A stretch of 64,000 nt of DNA from Vibrio amylolyticus (GCF_023145695.1 NZ_JAJHVV010000010.1:1-64000), one strand, 5' to 3'. Counted from the stretch's first letter, positions 26,720 to 37,262 are shown. Notes: generated by a model from the sequence alone, not told the origin. Translations and numbers: made by a program.

Positions 26720-27032
26720 ATTGTTATGTCCTTATAGTTCTTCCTAGCACCGCGAATTATATAAATCCCACACTAATATTGTTGTGATAAGGCGAGGGGA
26801 TTATGCAGATTTAATTAACGTTATTGGATATTTGTGCTGCTCTGAGCAGATATGAAGATTAATACCCAACTTTGCGTGATGAACTCCTCAAAGTTTATGT
26901 AAGCCTGATTTTTCGTTGTTCAATTTTCCCACGCATAGTGCAGGAAAGTTGTGACATTTTTAAGAATAGCGTGAATATTTTGAATTGTGTTAATTTTTTG
27001 TAAACAAAAGCTGTAAGGAAGTATTACAAGGA

Positions 27033-27061
27033 AAAAAATGCCCGTTACATGGTGAACGGGC
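27033..27061 (-). terminator. minus-strand terminator 240 bp after the YbaK-domain gene
   Basis: On the minus strand GCCCGTT pairs perfectly with AACGGGC over an 8-base loop, then ATTTTTTT follows. It would end the ygfZ-ybaK transcript, leaving a long 3' UTR, or a separate RNA. Confidence 0.8.
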
Positions 27062-27084
27062 GAATAGTCACAGATGCATTACAC

Positions 27085-27126
27085 AAAAAGTGGATGTCCT
27101 GAAACAATCAGTGGATTCACTTTTTT
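27085..27126 (+). terminator. interrupted dyad ending in a T run
   Basis: AAAAAGTG (27085-27092) pairs with CACTTTTT (27118-27125), and an inner CTGA pairs with TCAG. The stem is interrupted by an internal loop. It has a T run at the 3' end on the plus strand and a shorter one on the minus strand. It could be a terminator in either direction. Confidence 0.45.
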
Positions 27127-27303
27127 GTTGGCGAAGGAATACAATCAGACGATGTCTTGTTGTCACTTTAACCAACAATATTACTCTACTGCAAAAAAAC
27201 ACTTGTGACTATTTATGTTTTTATTGTGAATAATGATTCTCTAGATTAGGGTGGGGAGTTCGATGGGTGTCACACTTTGTTGAGAAAAAGAGATCTGTAT
27301 CAT

Positions 27304-27783
27304 TTAATTTGTGCGACAAATTGAGGCGATGATTGGCTGACATAAAGTTCTTAGGTCTTCACAACGTAAAGCGATACCTAACTGAGCATCACCGCTACTA
27401 ATGGTTACCTCAGTCTCATTAAATAGCTGAGTATCAAATACTACGGGCATTGGGGTAGTTATTTGTAACGGAGTCACAGAGCCCGGTTTATAACCAGTAA
27501 TGCTAAACACATCATCCAGAGAGACGCAGGTCATTCTACGGCAATTAAGAAGCGCACGTACTTTCTTAGGGTCGACATTCCGGTCACCAGGAACACAGGC
27601 AAGGGCGTATTGATTCCCCATATCTCTAAGAACGATACTTTTCACCATCTGTTCTGGGCGAATACCTCGCTGTTTAGCGGTTTCTTCAATAGTGACGGTT
27701 GCTTTTTCTTGGGGCAGCAAACGATAGTGTATTTGCTGCTCATCAAGGTATTGGATGACCGATGTTGAAGGTAACTTACTCAT
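27304..27783 (-). CDS. YbaK/ProX-domain aminoacyl-tRNA deacylase-like protein
   Basis: A 159-residue single-domain protein of the YbaK/EbsC family, whose members remove wrong amino acids from tRNA. Recognisable features are a conserved lysine in [11 protein letters not shown] (about residue 48), [18 protein letters not shown] (about 62) and [12 protein letters not shown] (about 97), close to the GxxxGGxxP loop of YbaK. Substrate specificity cannot be told from sequence. It overlaps the 3' end of ygfZ by 8 bp, so the two are co-translated. Confidence 0.85.
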   Translation of the reverse strand: MSKLPSTSVIQYLDEQQIHYRLLPQEKATVTIEETAKQRGIRPEQMVKSIVLRDMGNQYALACVPGDRNVDPKKVRALLNCRRMTCVSLDDVFSITGYKPGSVTPLQITTPMPVVFDTQLFNETEVTISSGDAQLGIALRCEDLRTLCQPIIASICRTN

Positions 27784-28756
27784 CGTCTAATGAATAAGGG
27801 AGCGCGTGAAGTTCCCAAGAGTGTTCAGGTTGCTCACTCAACCTTAGCTTTGTCTCTTCATCAAGATCTTTAGGTAGAATAATTAGGCCAATAGCGGTGT
27901 CATCATCAAATTGAAAATGATTGATTAGCTCGCCAGCGGAACGCCAGTTTTCGCCAACGGAGCGCTCTAAGCCGATGGTATCGAATGAGGAAAGTGCCTT
28001 ATCTGTGGTGCCCGATACAATGTACATGGCTCGCTTATTCATACCACGGTATTTTGCTCTAGCAACGGTTTCTTGGCCAGTGTAGCAGCCTTTACTAAAG
28101 CTAATTCCATCGACGGCTTGTAAGTTTAGTGCTTGAGGGATATGCATATTTTGTGTTGATTTATCAATCGCTGGAAGAGCAGATTCAATATCAAATCGAG
28201 TCCAGAGTTCTTCTGTTACTTTCTCTACTTTATCAGGACTGCAATTATTGGTGATGTTCTCTGCTGCTGAAGGTGTCACAAGTAGTAGCCAGCGGTTAGC
28301 ATCAACTTTAACCGCAGTGCCGCCTTCTATCTCTCTCACATCTCCAGTGTTTTCACTGATGGAATTGATCCACTCTTGTGCATTCTCACCAATAACGCCT
28401 AACGCGATATCTTGGCTTGTTTGAATATCGACTTTAGCGAAGATGGCATATTTTTTAAGTTCAGCTAGTTCAGTCTCAATTAGGCTCATTGGTTGGAACA
28501 TGGCATAGCCACCATTGTGATGGAAAAGGCGGAAGATGCTCCAGACTTTTCCTTTTGCGTCACAGTGAGCCCCAAATGTTGACTGCTCTTTGTCTAAGGC
28601 AACAACATCACAAGTGACTTGGCCTTGTAAGTAGGATTTTTTGTCATCTCCAATCATGCTGATAGCGCCCCAAGACTTTAAATGGGTAAGCATCAATGAA
28701 GGTAATGAGTCTTTTGACGTGCTAGAGAAGCGAGTGAATTGTTGCTGCCAGTCCAT
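27776..28756 (-). CDS. ygfZ: tRNA-modifying protein YgfZ (folate-binding)
   Basis: YgfZ is a folate-binding protein needed for the activity of some Fe-S enzymes such as the tRNA thiomethylase MiaB. The family signature [17 protein letters not shown] is visible near residue 222, including the key cysteine. Length is 326 (also 326 in E. coli). It is divergent from sdhE-ygfX, the same neighbourhood as in E. coli. It is followed with overlap by the YbaK-domain gene. Confidence 0.94.
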   Translation of the reverse strand: MDWQQQFTRFSSTSKDSLPSLMLTHLKSWGAISMIGDDKKSYLQGQVTCDVVALDKEQSTFGAHCDAKGKVWSIFRLFHHNGGYAMFQPMSLIETELAELKKYAIFAKVDIQTSQDIALGVIGENAQEWINSISENTGDVREIEGGTAVKVDANRWLLLVTPSAAENITNNCSPDKVEKVTEELWTRFDIESALPAIDKSTQNMHIPQALNLQAVDGISFSKGCYTGQETVARAKYRGMNKRAMYIVSGTTDKALSSFDTIGLERSVGENWRSAGELINHFQFDDDTAIGLIILPKDLDEETKLRLSEQPEHSWELHALPYSLDDE

Positions 28757-28974
28757 GTTTGGATCCTAAATACAGTAAATAGAGATGATGGGAGCTATGG
28801 TAATCCTTAACCTTAATGAAATTCAAGGAGAGGTCACCGTTTCATTCGTTTTAACACTTATTTAAATACGATAACTTTTTTTTATCAAGGTAGAGGACTG
28901 TGACTGGGATAATAGTTGTCTTTAACTTGGATTGGTACACTTCAAGCCAGTGAATACAAAGTAGGAACCCATTC

Positions 28975-29235
28975 ATGTACACCAAAGAACAAAAAGCACG
29001 CGTTAAGTGGGCCTGTCGCCGAGGAATGCTTGAATTAGATGTCGTGATTATGCCTTTTTTTGAAGAGTGCTTTGAGTCACTAAGCGCTAATGAGCAACAA
29101 GATTTTGTCTCTCTGCTTGAAAGTGACGATCCCGATTTGTTTACTTGGGTAATGGGTCATGGCCGTAGTGAGAATCTAGGTCATGCTTCAATGGTTGATA
29201 AAATTGTCGCGCACAACCTATCAAAGGTCCGTTAA
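28975..29235 (+). CDS. sdhE: FAD assembly factor SdhE
   Basis: SdhE (YgfY/CptB) helps attach FAD covalently to succinate dehydrogenase and fumarate reductase flavoproteins. The 86-residue protein carries the defining RRGMLELD motif (residues 15-22) with the conserved glycine and glutamate. E. coli SdhE has 88 residues. Its 3' end overlaps ygfX by about 50 bp in another frame, as is typical for this pair. Confidence 0.95.
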   Translation: MYTKEQKARVKWACRRGMLELDVVIMPFFEECFESLSANEQQDFVSLLESDDPDLFTWVMGHGRSENLGHASMVDKIVAHNLSKVR

Positions 29236-29602
29236 CGCTACCGTTAAACCCTCCCAAACTGCTCGCATCATCAATACCATTCTATTGTTATTGATGATGT
29301 GTTTTTTATTCTCTACGTCTCTCCCGTTCATCGTTATATTGGGTCTAATTCTCTTTTCTAGTTATTTGTATTTCCAGTGTGGCTTTTTACCCACGGCCAT
29401 AGTGGGTCATGTCATCGTTTCAGAAACAGGCGAGCTTAAACTGAATCAAGAGCGTTTTTCAACAAAGTACAGTGTATTTAGTATGGACTTCTTAGGTGTA
29501 ATTATTGGCTTTGAGAATAATCATCGAAGGATTTTATGGCGAGATAGCGTCACAGATGAGGAGTATCGAACGTTGATTGTGCAATTAAAAGCGATTAAAT
29601 AG
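29183..29602 (+). CDS. ygfX: membrane protein YgfX (CptA family)
   Basis: A 139-residue inner-membrane protein with two adjacent membrane segments (about residues 29-66) and a soluble C-terminal part. It is the partner of SdhE; in E. coli YgfX was reported as a toxin-like protein (CptA) acting on FtsZ/MreB with SdhE as antitoxin, a claim that remains debated. The ATG at 29183 lies inside sdhE; in-frame TTG codons at 29195 and 29204 are alternative starts. Translational coupling to sdhE is likely. Confidence 0.8.
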   Translation: MLQWLIKLSRTTYQRSVNATVKPSQTARIINTILLLLMMCFLFSTSLPFIVILGLILFSSYLYFQCGFLPTAIVGHVIVSETGELKLNQERFSTKYSVFSMDFLGVIIGFENNHRRILWRDSVTDEEYRTLIVQLKAIK

Positions 29603-29622
29603 CGCATCAATACGCTGCCAAT

Positions 29623-29656
29623 AAAAAAGGAGTATCCGCTAATGTGATACTCCTTT
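29623..29656. terminator. bidirectional terminator between ygfX and nadB
   Basis: AAAGGAGTATC pairs perfectly with GATACTCCTTT (11 bp, 9-base loop). The T run is longest on the minus strand, so it mainly serves nadB. Confidence 0.88.
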
Positions 29657-29679
29657 CTTCGTTCTAAGGTGTCGCCCTA

Positions 29680-31299
29680 TTAATCGTCAAAGTTATCTTT
29701 AGGGTCTAAAATAGTGGGCCCGCTATCTTTGGCGAGTTCAGGGTAATCAAGGGTGTAATGAAGGCCTCGACTCTCTTTACGTCGCATTGCACTGCGAACC
29801 ATGAGTTCGGCAACTTGTAGCAGATTTCGAAGCTCTAATAAGTTGTTAGAAACTCGGAAGTGACTGTAGTAGTCAAAGGTCTCTTGCTGCAGCAATTGAA
29901 TTCGACGTAGAGCTCGTTCAAGTCGCTTGTCTGTTCGGACAATGCCCATGTAGTCCCACATAAATAAGCGTAACTCATGCCAGTTATGTTGAATAACCAC
30001 CTCTTCATCAGAGTTACTGACTTGGCTTTCATCCCAAGCTGGTAGAGAAGGGGGCAACTCTGCATCTTTAATTTTACTGACTATCTCTTTTGCTGCAGAC
30101 CATGCATAAACCACGCACTCTAAGAGAGAATTAGAGGCCATGCGATTTGCGCCATGTAGACCGGTGTAGCTTACCTCTCCAATGGCATATAACTGAGCAA
30201 GATCGGTTTGACCAGATTGGTCGACAATCACACCACCACAGGTGTAGTGAGCAGCAGGGACAATTGGGATCGGCTCCTTGGTCATATCAATACCAAGATC
30301 TTGTAGACGCATATGAATCGTAGGGAAATGTTTCTCAATGAAATCAGCAGGTTTATGGCTGATGTCGAGGTACATGCAGTCTGCACCTAAGCGCTTCATT
30401 TCAAAGTCGATAGCACGAGCAACGACATCACGAGGTGCGAGTTCACCACGCTCATCAAAATCTTTCATGAAGCGGGTGCCATCGGGGCGCAGTAGATACG
30501 CACCTTCGCCACGTAGGGCTTCTGTGAGTAGGAAGTTTCTCGCTTCAGGGTGGAATAAGCAGGTCGGATGAAATTGGTTGAACTCTAAATTCGCGACTCG
30601 ACAGCCTGCACGCCACGCCATTGCAATACCATCACCGGATGATACATCTGGGTTAGAGGTGTATTGATACACCTTAGAAGCACCGCCTGTCGCAAGAACA
30701 ACAAACTTACTTCTTACAGTTTCAACGTGCTCTTTGTTTCGATTCCAAATGTACGCCCCAACAATCTTATTCTCGTCGCCACCAATCTTATCCTCTGTAA
30801 TAAGATCAAGGGTATTATGACGTTCAAAGATTTTGATGTTCGGATGGTTTTGAACGTTATCTTGAAGTGACGTTTGCATTGCCATTCCGGTTGCATCTGC
30901 AGCATGCAAAATTCGACGGTGGCTATGACCGCCTTCGCGAGTGAGGTGATAACGAGGTTTTTCATCGCTGTCATTCTCTTCACGATCGAAGGGCACGCCG
31001 CCATCAATTAGCCACTGAACGCACTCTTTTGCGTTTTCCGCAATGAAGCGAACGGACTCTTCTTCACAGATGCCAGCTCCGGCAATTTGAGTATCCTGTA
31101 CGTGAGATTCAATGCTATCTGATTCATCAAATACCGCAGCGATGCCGCCTTGAGCATAATAGGTGGCGCCCTCGCTAAGAGGCCCTTTACTCAGTACAAT
31201 CACTTTGCCATGTTCTGCCACGCGCAGAGCCAAAGATAGGCCCGCTGCGCCACTTCCTACCACTAGTACATCACATTGATGCTCACGGTTTGCGTTCAT
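29680..31299 (-). CDS. nadB: L-aspartate oxidase
   Basis: NadB oxidises aspartate to iminoaspartate, the first step of de novo NAD synthesis, using FAD. The FAD motif [21 protein letters not shown] starts at residue 11. [12 protein letters not shown] near residue 50 and [24 protein letters not shown] near residue 244 are the family blocks. The start at 31299 ([11 protein letters not shown]) aligns exactly with the E. coli N terminus (MNTLPEHSCDV) and gives 539 residues (540 in E. coli). A TTG four codons upstream is less likely. It is divergent from rpoE, as in E. coli. Confidence 0.96.
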   Translation of the reverse strand: MNANREHQCDVLVVGSGAAGLSLALRVAEHGKVIVLSKGPLSEGATYYAQGGIAAVFDESDSIESHVQDTQIAGAGICEEESVRFIAENAKECVQWLIDGGVPFDREENDSDEKPRYHLTREGGHSHRRILHAADATGMAMQTSLQDNVQNHPNIKIFERHNTLDLITEDKIGGDENKIVGAYIWNRNKEHVETVRSKFVVLATGGASKVYQYTSNPDVSSGDGIAMAWRAGCRVANLEFNQFHPTCLFHPEARNFLLTEALRGEGAYLLRPDGTRFMKDFDERGELAPRDVVARAIDFEMKRLGADCMYLDISHKPADFIEKHFPTIHMRLQDLGIDMTKEPIPIVPAAHYTCGGVIVDQSGQTDLAQLYAIGEVSYTGLHGANRMASNSLLECVVYAWSAAKEIVSKIKDAELPPSLPAWDESQVSNSDEEVVIQHNWHELRLFMWDYMGIVRTDKRLERALRRIQLLQQETFDYYSHFRVSNNLLELRNLLQVAELMVRSAMRRKESRGLHYTLDYPELAKDSGPTILDPKDNFDD

Positions 31300-31514
31300 A
31301 AAGCTATTCAAATCCCGAAATGTATAGAGTCATCCAACTCTTCACTCAAATGCGCTAATTGGCGCTATATTTATGCATCTTATCACTACATTAAATGCAA
31401 ATCCTTGTAAATGCGATTGCAATTGATGTACATCAGCTTCAAAATTCATTGCTGGTTAAGTGACGAGCACATCACACTGTTAATTACTATTTACCATTAT
31501 TTTTAGAAAGTTTT

Positions 31515-31542
31515 GAACTTTCCTTTTATTACTGAGTCACAA
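31515..31542 (+). promoter_or_regulatory. sigma-E-type promoter upstream of rpoE
   Basis: GAACTT (31515-31520) and TCACAA (31537-31542) are separated by 16 bp, close to the sigma-E consensus GGAACTT-N15/16-TCAAA. It lies about 100 bp before the rpoE start codon. Autoregulation of rpoE by sigma-E is well established in E. coli, so this is probably the autoregulated promoter. Confidence 0.75.
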
Positions 31543-31641
31543 TAGTGCTCATGTAGACAGTGGTGTCAATACTACAATGTGCATCATTAAAGCTCATATC
31601 TGAGAGGATAAGAGTAAATAACAATAGGAGTACACGCTCGA

Positions 31642-32220
31642 ATGAACGAGCAGCTAACCGATCAAGTCTTGATTGAGCGAGTTCAGAGTGGAGATAAGCA
31701 AGCATTCAATTTGTTGGTATTAAGATATCAAAACAAGGTTTGTAATCTTATCTCTCGGTATGTGAGCAATTCCGGAGATGTAGCTGATGTTGCCCAAGAG
31801 GCCTTCATCAAAGCGTATCGAGCGCTGCCCACGTTTCGTGGAGAAAGTGCGTTCTATACTTGGTTATATCGTATTGCTGTTAATACTGCTAAGAATCACC
31901 TCGTAGCACAGGGCCGGCGCCCACCAGCTACCGATGTTGATGCAGAAGACGCTGAATATTACGAAACAGGCAGTGCTTTAAAAGAAATATCGAACCCTGA
32001 GAACTTAACGTTGTCCAATGAATTGAAACAAGTAGTTTTTAGCGCGATCGAAGCACTACCAGAAGATTTAAAAACCGCGATGACGCTGCGAGAGCTTGAT
32101 GGCTTGAGCTATGAAGAAATCGCAGATGTAATGGATTGCCCCGTAGGAACAATACGTTCGCGTATTTTCCGTGCTCGTGAAGCGGTGGAAAAGAAAATCA
32201 AACCTCTTTTGCAGCGCTAG
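31642..32220 (+). CDS. rpoE: RNA polymerase sigma factor RpoE (sigma-E)
   Basis: RpoE is the extracytoplasmic-function sigma factor for envelope stress. The 192 residues include sigma region 2 (YQNKVCNLISRYVSNSGDVADVAQEAFIKAYRAL split over about residues 29-62) and region 4 (LPEDLKTAMTLRELDGLSYEEIADVMDCPVGTIRSR, about 138-175). E. coli RpoE has 191 residues. It heads rpoE-rseA-rseB-rseC and is held inactive by RseA. GGAG lies upstream of the ATG. Confidence 0.98.
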   Translation: MNEQLTDQVLIERVQSGDKQAFNLLVLRYQNKVCNLISRYVSNSGDVADVAQEAFIKAYRALPTFRGESAFYTWLYRIAVNTAKNHLVAQGRRPPATDVDAEDAEYYETGSALKEISNPENLTLSNELKQVVFSAIEALPEDLKTAMTLRELDGLSYEEIADVMDCPVGTIRSRIFRAREAVEKKIKPLLQR

Positions 32221-32245
32221 TACTAGTAATTTAATGGTGAAAATA

Positions 32246-32857
32246 ATGGCTGACCAAGAAAAACTTTCAGCACTCATGGATGGAGAAGTTGTCGACAAGG
32301 CTCTGATATCAGAGATCGAACTTGACCAAGAGTCTCTAGATACCTGGAAAAACTATCATTTAATTGGTGATGTTATGCGTGGAGACACGCCGAAGGTAGC
32401 AGAGTGGAATATTGCTGAAAATGTAGCACTTGCTTTAGAAGATGAGCCTGCTCATGGACTATTAAATAGTGATAATGTTTCAGAGTTAGCATCACGCAGA
32501 ATTGAATCGCAGCCGACACCTCGTCAGGCTAAGCAACAATTACCAGCATGGTTGTCTCAATTTGGACAAGTTGCCGTTGCAGCGTGTGTATCATTGGCCG
32601 TCATACTTGGCGTGCAACAATATGGTGGAACAGAGTCATCTTCGGTTGACCAGCTACCTGTATTACAAACAATTCCATTAACAGGCAGCGTTGAGCCTGT
32701 TAGTTTAAGTCGTGAATCAGTGGATAAACCTAATCAAAATGTGAATGTTCAAGAGCAACGCCGCCGCGTAAACGCTATGCTTCTTGACTATGAGCTTCAG
32801 TTGCGGCTGAACAGCGAAGAGTCAGAAAACGACACAATTGAATCGGTAATTGAATGA
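32246..32857 (+). CDS. rseA: anti-sigma-E factor RseA
   Basis: RseA spans the inner membrane and binds RpoE with its cytoplasmic N terminus; DegS and RseP cleave it on stress. The N-terminal anti-sigma domain (ADQEKLSALMDGEVVD, residues 2-17) is clear. One membrane segment lies at about residues 109-126 (FGQVAVAACVSLAVILGV), followed by a periplasmic tail. The start MADQEKLSAL gives 203 residues (216 in E. coli); upstream in-frame codons overlapping rpoE are not needed. Confidence 0.94.
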   Translation: MADQEKLSALMDGEVVDKALISEIELDQESLDTWKNYHLIGDVMRGDTPKVAEWNIAENVALALEDEPAHGLLNSDNVSELASRRIESQPTPRQAKQQLPAWLSQFGQVAVAACVSLAVILGVQQYGGTESSSVDQLPVLQTIPLTGSVEPVSLSRESVDKPNQNVNVQEQRRRVNAMLLDYELQLRLNSEESENDTIESVIE

Positions 32858-33840
32858 AAAAAATCCTGATCAGTGCTCTGACACTGCTCAGTTTGAATGT
32901 AAATAGTGCCTTTGCAGAGCAACCGCCTGCAGAGGCTTTATTGCATCAAATGAATGAAGCAAGTCAGCAGCTAAGTTATGAACTCTCCTATATCTTAATT
33001 AAAAAAAATAGCATTGAGCCTTTGCTATATCGTCATGCGCAAAACGAATCAAGACAACTAGCACATCTCATTTATTTAAGTGGGCCAGTGCGAGAGGTGA
33101 TCCGCCGAGGTGATGAAGTCAGCTATATCGAACCAGGTGTGGAACCATTTACGATTGAATCTGGGAAAATGGTTGCACCGACGATCCCTCTGTTAAATAC
33201 CAATATCGATACTCTTAGTGAGCATTATGACTTCATTACGGTTGGTCGTGCGAGAGAAGCGGGTACGGCTTGTCAAGTGGTCCGAGTGGTGCCAAAAGAT
33301 GGTTTAAGATACTCCTATGTTTTATGGGTTGATGAGAAAACCAATTTGCCTCTTAGAGCCGATCTCGTTGATAGAGATGGTGAGGTGTTAGAACAATACC
33401 GAACAATTTCATACTCTGTGAATGATCAAATTGAGGGAGTATTAAGCGGCCTCAATGATGTTCAGCTTCCTGAAGTGCTTTCACTACCGAAAGGAAATGT
33501 AAAGGAGGCTGTTTGGAATGTTGGTTGGATCCCAACAGGGTTTGAACCTAAAGAACTAAACCGTTATCGAATGGCGGTGACCGATCGTATGGTTGAAAGC
33601 CAAATGTACACCGATGGACTATTCAGTTTTTCTGTTTACGTTTCTGATAGTGACGATAACTCACTAAAAGGTCAGCTGGTGCGCCAAGGGCGAAGAACTC
33701 TCCATAGCTTCGTAAAAGGCAGCGCCGAGATCTCAATTGTCGGCGATATTCCACCTGCTACCGCGAAAAGGATTGCTCAATCTGTATCCTTTGATAATAG
33801 CAAGCTCAGTGACAGTGATGGTAAGGCAGCCACGCAATGA
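32854..33840 (+). CDS. rseB: sigma-E regulatory protein RseB
   Basis: RseB is a periplasmic protein that binds the RseA periplasmic domain and shields it from DegS; it senses off-pathway lipopolysaccharide. A signal peptide covers about residues 1-21 (MKKILISALTLLSLNVNSAFA), followed by the MucB/RseB N-terminal lipoprotein-like domain and a smaller C-terminal domain. It has 328 residues (318 in E. coli). The start overlaps rseA by 4 bp and the end overlaps rseC by 4 bp. Confidence 0.95.
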   Translation: MKKILISALTLLSLNVNSAFAEQPPAEALLHQMNEASQQLSYELSYILIKKNSIEPLLYRHAQNESRQLAHLIYLSGPVREVIRRGDEVSYIEPGVEPFTIESGKMVAPTIPLLNTNIDTLSEHYDFITVGRAREAGTACQVVRVVPKDGLRYSYVLWVDEKTNLPLRADLVDRDGEVLEQYRTISYSVNDQIEGVLSGLNDVQLPEVLSLPKGNVKEAVWNVGWIPTGFEPKELNRYRMAVTDRMVESQMYTDGLFSFSVYVSDSDDNSLKGQLVRQGRRTLHSFVKGSAEISIVGDIPPATAKRIAQSVSFDNSKLSDSDGKAATQ

Positions 33841-34331
33841 TGACCGCCTTAGCAACCGTTGCGGCAGTTCATCGTCGCAACAACGATTACCTTATTGATC
33901 TCAGCTGTGAGCAGAATACGAGTTGTTCAAGCTGTGCGTCTCAAAAAAGTTGCGGCACCGGTATTGTGAGTAAAGCCGTCGGTGCAAAATCTCTTTTTTG
34001 GAGTGTGGTTAGCTCAAAGCCGATCAGTGAAGGCCAGGTGGTAGAGATAGGGTTTCCTGAAAAAACACTTCTGCAATCTGCCGTAACAGTTTACATACTT
34101 CCCATTGCTTTTTTGATGATAGGGGCCCTTTTGGCTCAATGGTTATTAGTCCCTTACTTTAAACTCGGTGAGCTAACGGTTATTGTAAGTGCCTTCATCA
34201 GCGCTTATATCGGAATTAGAATTGCCAAACATAAAGCGCATAAGTTGGAGCAAGCCTCTGCACAACAAGTGGTTTTATTGCGAATCCTTGGTGAGCCAAT
34301 CATCCAAAGCTCAAATAAGGGTGCGAATTGA
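33837..34331 (+). CDS. rseC: SoxR-reducing system / sigma-E operon protein RseC
   Basis: RseC is an inner-membrane protein that affects SoxR reduction together with the Rsx/Rnf complex. The 164-residue protein has an N-terminal cysteine cluster (CEQNTSCSSCASQKSC, about residues 24-39), which could bind a metal or Fe-S cluster. Two membrane segments follow at about residues 83-126. Length is near the 159 residues of E. coli. It overlaps rseB by 4 bp and closes the rse operon. Confidence 0.93.
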   Translation: MMTALATVAAVHRRNNDYLIDLSCEQNTSCSSCASQKSCGTGIVSKAVGAKSLFWSVVSSKPISEGQVVEIGFPEKTLLQSAVTVYILPIAFLMIGALLAQWLLVPYFKLGELTVIVSAFISAYIGIRIAKHKAHKLEQASAQQVVLLRILGEPIIQSSNKGAN

Positions 34332-34428
34332 GTAGAAATTGGGTAGAATCGGCCAACTTGATTGAAATGCAGCCTTAGGCCGCTTTCATATTATTCCCTT
34401 TTGCAACGAGTTTAGTCACCCCAAGCCT

Positions 34429-36222
34429 ATGAAGCACATTCGTAATTTTTCGATTATCGCACATATCGACCACGGTAAGTCGACCCTATCAGACCGTCTA
34501 ATCCAAGTTTGTGGTGGATTAAGCGAACGTGAAATGGACGCTCAAGTTCTAGATTCAATGGATATAGAACGTGAACGTGGTATCACCATTAAAGCTCAGA
34601 GTGTGACACTCGACTATAAAGCTAAAGATGGTGAGACTTACCAGCTTAACTTTATCGACACCCCAGGACACGTAGACTTCTCTTACGAAGTATCTCGCTC
34701 TCTAGCCGCGTGTGAAGGTGCCTTGTTAGTTGTCGATGCAGGTCAAGGCGTAGAAGCTCAGACTCTCGCTAACTGTTATACCGCTATCGAAATGGATCTA
34801 GAAGTTGTGCCAATCTTAAATAAGATTGACCTGCCTGCTGCTGATCCGGAGCGTGTATCTGAAGAGATCGAAGAAATTGTTGGCATTGATGCGATGGAAG
34901 CAACGCGCTGTTCAGCAAAAACGGGTCTTGGTGTTGATGAAGTTCTAGAAACGATTGTTAAGCAAATTCCGCCACCAGAAGGTGATCCAGAAGCACCAAC
35001 TCAGGCGCTTATTATCGACTCATGGTTTGATAACTACCTTGGTGTTGTTTCATTAGTTCGAATCAAAAATGGTTCACTAAAGAAAAATGACAAAATCAAG
35101 GTAATGAGTACTGACCAAGTTTGGGGTATTGACCGAATTGGTATCTTTACACCGAAACAAATCGATACTGACGTCTTGAATACAGGTGAGGTAGGTTGGG
35201 TTGTTTGTGGTATCAAAGATATTTTAGGCGCACCAGTTGGCGATACATTAACGCTTGCTAAAGGCGGTAGTGAAGAGCGTCTACCAGGTTTCCAAAAAGT
35301 GAAGCCTCAGGTTTATGCTGGTCTGTTCCCTGTGTCATCTGATGATTATGAAAACTTCCGTGATGCGCTAGGTAAACTTAGCCTTAACGATGCATCACTA
35401 TTCTACGAGCCAGAAAGCTCTGCGGCACTTGGCTTTGGTTTCCGTTGTGGTTTCCTTGGCATGCTGCATATGGAGATCATCCAAGAGCGTCTTGAACGTG
35501 AGTACGATCTTGACCTGATCACGACAGCACCGACAGTAGTGTATGAAGTGGAGATGAACAATGGTGAACTGCTGTATGTAGATAGCCCATCAAAGCTACC
35601 TGCTATCAATGATCTTGAAGAGATTCGAGAGCCAATAGCCCGTTGTAATATCCTTGTTCCAGCTGATTACCTAGGTAACGTTATTACGCTTTGTATAGAG
35701 AAGCGTGGTATTCAAGTTGATATGGTTTATCACGGTAATCAAGTGGCATTAACGTACGATGTTCCAATGTCAGAAGTGGTTCTCGACTTCTTTGACCGCT
35801 TAAAATCAACGTCTCGTGGCTACGCGTCATTGGATTACAACTTCCACCGTTACGAAGCATCAAACATGGTTCGTGTTGATGTACTGATCAATGGTGACAG
35901 AGTCGATGCATTGGCGATCATTACTCACCATGCTAATGCGCAAGGTCGCGGTCGCCTATTGGTTGAGAAGATGAAAGAATTTATCCCTCGCCAGATGTTT
36001 GATATCGCGATTCAAGCAGCTATTGGTGGACACATTATTGCGCGTTCTACCGTTAAACAGCTGCGTAAAAACGTAATTGCTAAATGTTACGGTGGCGATA
36101 TCAGCCGTAAGAAGAAACTTCTGAAGAAGCAGAAAGAAGGTAAGAAGCGTATGAAGCAGATCGGTAACGTTGAGCTGCCTCAAGAAGCGTTCTTAGCGAT
36201 TCTTCACGTAGGTAAAGATTAA
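34429..36222 (+). CDS. lepA: elongation factor 4 (LepA)
   Basis: LepA is a translational GTPase related to EF-G that acts on ribosomes in initiation/back-translocation and under ionic stress. The G motifs are seen at the N terminus: [15 protein letters not shown] (about residue 11), [14 protein letters not shown] (about 77) and NKID (about 131). The C-terminal LepA-specific domain ends in a lysine-rich tail. It has 597 residues (599 in E. coli). It precedes lepB, as in E. coli. Confidence 0.98.
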   Translation: MKHIRNFSIIAHIDHGKSTLSDRLIQVCGGLSEREMDAQVLDSMDIERERGITIKAQSVTLDYKAKDGETYQLNFIDTPGHVDFSYEVSRSLAACEGALLVVDAGQGVEAQTLANCYTAIEMDLEVVPILNKIDLPAADPERVSEEIEEIVGIDAMEATRCSAKTGLGVDEVLETIVKQIPPPEGDPEAPTQALIIDSWFDNYLGVVSLVRIKNGSLKKNDKIKVMSTDQVWGIDRIGIFTPKQIDTDVLNTGEVGWVVCGIKDILGAPVGDTLTLAKGGSEERLPGFQKVKPQVYAGLFPVSSDDYENFRDALGKLSLNDASLFYEPESSAALGFGFRCGFLGMLHMEIIQERLEREYDLDLITTAPTVVYEVEMNNGELLYVDSPSKLPAINDLEEIREPIARCNILVPADYLGNVITLCIEKRGIQVDMVYHGNQVALTYDVPMSEVVLDFFDRLKSTSRGYASLDYNFHRYEASNMVRVDVLINGDRVDALAIITHHANAQGRGRLLVEKMKEFIPRQMFDIAIQAAIGGHIIARSTVKQLRKNVIAKCYGGDISRKKKLLKKQKEGKKRMKQIGNVELPQEAFLAILHVGKD

Positions 36223-36330
36223 TACTGACAGTAAGCTGCTTTTTGTAATTGCAGCGACTTTGACGTAACACTATTAAGTGAAAGGGTTTCGGCTCTTTCA
36301 CTTTCGTATTTTTTAGATAAGGGAAGCTAA

Positions 36331-37227
36331 ATGGCAAATACATTTTCACTGATTCTTGTCATCGTAACACTCGTGACTGGTGTGGTGTGGGCATTAGAAA
36401 AATGGGTCTGGGCTAAGAAGCGTCAGCAAAAAATTGCGGATGTTGAAGCTGAAACCAATGGTCTAGATGCCGAAACAAAAGAAAAGATGCAAACTCAGCC
36501 TTGGTGGATTGAGAACAGTGTCTCTATCTTCCCTGTGATTGCCTTTGTTTTAGTATTACGTTCGTTTATCTATGAACCGTTTCAGATTCCATCGGGATCA
36601 ATGATGCCAACATTGTTGGTGGGTGACTTTATCTTAGTTGAAAAGTACGCATACGGTCTAAAAGACCCTGTGTGGCGTAGTCAGCTGGTTGAAACAGGTA
36701 AGCCAGAGCGTGGTGATGTTGCGGTATTCAAATACCCACCTCAGCCAAGCATCGATTACATTAAGCGTGTCGTCGGTATGCCGGGTGATACGGTTCGCTA
36801 TAATGGCAAGAAAGAACTTTGTATTCAGCCACAAGGCGAACGTAGCTGTGAGCCTGTGAAGCTATCGAATGTTGAAGAGAGTAAGTTCATTCAAAATGGC
36901 ATTCCTCTGATTCAATTAGATGAAAAGTTGGGCCCAGTAAAACATCAAATTTTAGTTCACCCACTGCGTCAAGATCGCCGAGAAGCCTATGAGCCTCGTA
37001 GTGGTGTTAGTGAGTGGATTGTTCCACAAGGTCAGTATTTTGTGATGGGTGATAACCGTGACAACAGTGCTGATAGCCGTTACTGGGGCTTTGTTCCAGA
37101 AGCAAACCTAGTCGGAAAAGCCGTAGGCATTTGGATTAGTTTTGAGTTTGAACGTGGTGCTGATAGTGTGCTGCCTTCATGGATCCCAACCGGCGTGCGA
37201 TTCAGTCGTGTCGGTGGTATTAACTAG
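36331..37227 (+). CDS. lepB: signal peptidase I
   Basis: LepB removes signal peptides at the outer face of the inner membrane. It has two N-terminal membrane segments (about residues 4-22 and 63-80) and the catalytic pair Ser90 (PSGSMMPTL) and Lys145 ([12 protein letters not shown]). The box [14 protein letters not shown] lies in the C-terminal third. It has 298 residues, compared with 324 in E. coli, typical for vibrios. It lies between lepA and rnc. Confidence 0.97.
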   Translation: MANTFSLILVIVTLVTGVVWALEKWVWAKKRQQKIADVEAETNGLDAETKEKMQTQPWWIENSVSIFPVIAFVLVLRSFIYEPFQIPSGSMMPTLLVGDFILVEKYAYGLKDPVWRSQLVETGKPERGDVAVFKYPPQPSIDYIKRVVGMPGDTVRYNGKKELCIQPQGERSCEPVKLSNVEESKFIQNGIPLIQLDEKLGPVKHQILVHPLRQDRREAYEPRSGVSEWIVPQGQYFVMGDNRDNSADSRYWGFVPEANLVGKAVGIWISFEFERGADSVLPSWIPTGVRFSRVGGIN

Positions 37228-37262
37228 TCCAGCGCAAGCTGGACCTAAACAAACGAGAGAGT

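Larger units (their letters stand above)
26720..27303. other. 584-bp gene-free stretch with hairpins
   Basis: No ORF of any strength is seen on either strand. It contains a minus-strand terminator hairpin (27033-27061), a TGTAA-loop-TTACA hairpin with GGA in the loop (27012-27028) and a longer dyad ending in six T (27085-27126). These could belong to a long 3' UTR of the minus-strand ygfZ-ybaK transcript or to a small RNA. Confidence 0.6.

Noticed and set aside
26790..27290. CsrB-type small RNA
   Set aside because: About nine GGA triplets in 500 bp is close to chance; true CsrB RNAs have many more in hairpin loops. Only a generic small-RNA candidate is kept.
29183..29602. sdhE-ygfX as a novel toxin-antitoxin pair
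   Set aside because: This is the known conserved sdhE-ygfX pair found across gammaproteobacteria; the toxin role is debated and nothing here is new.
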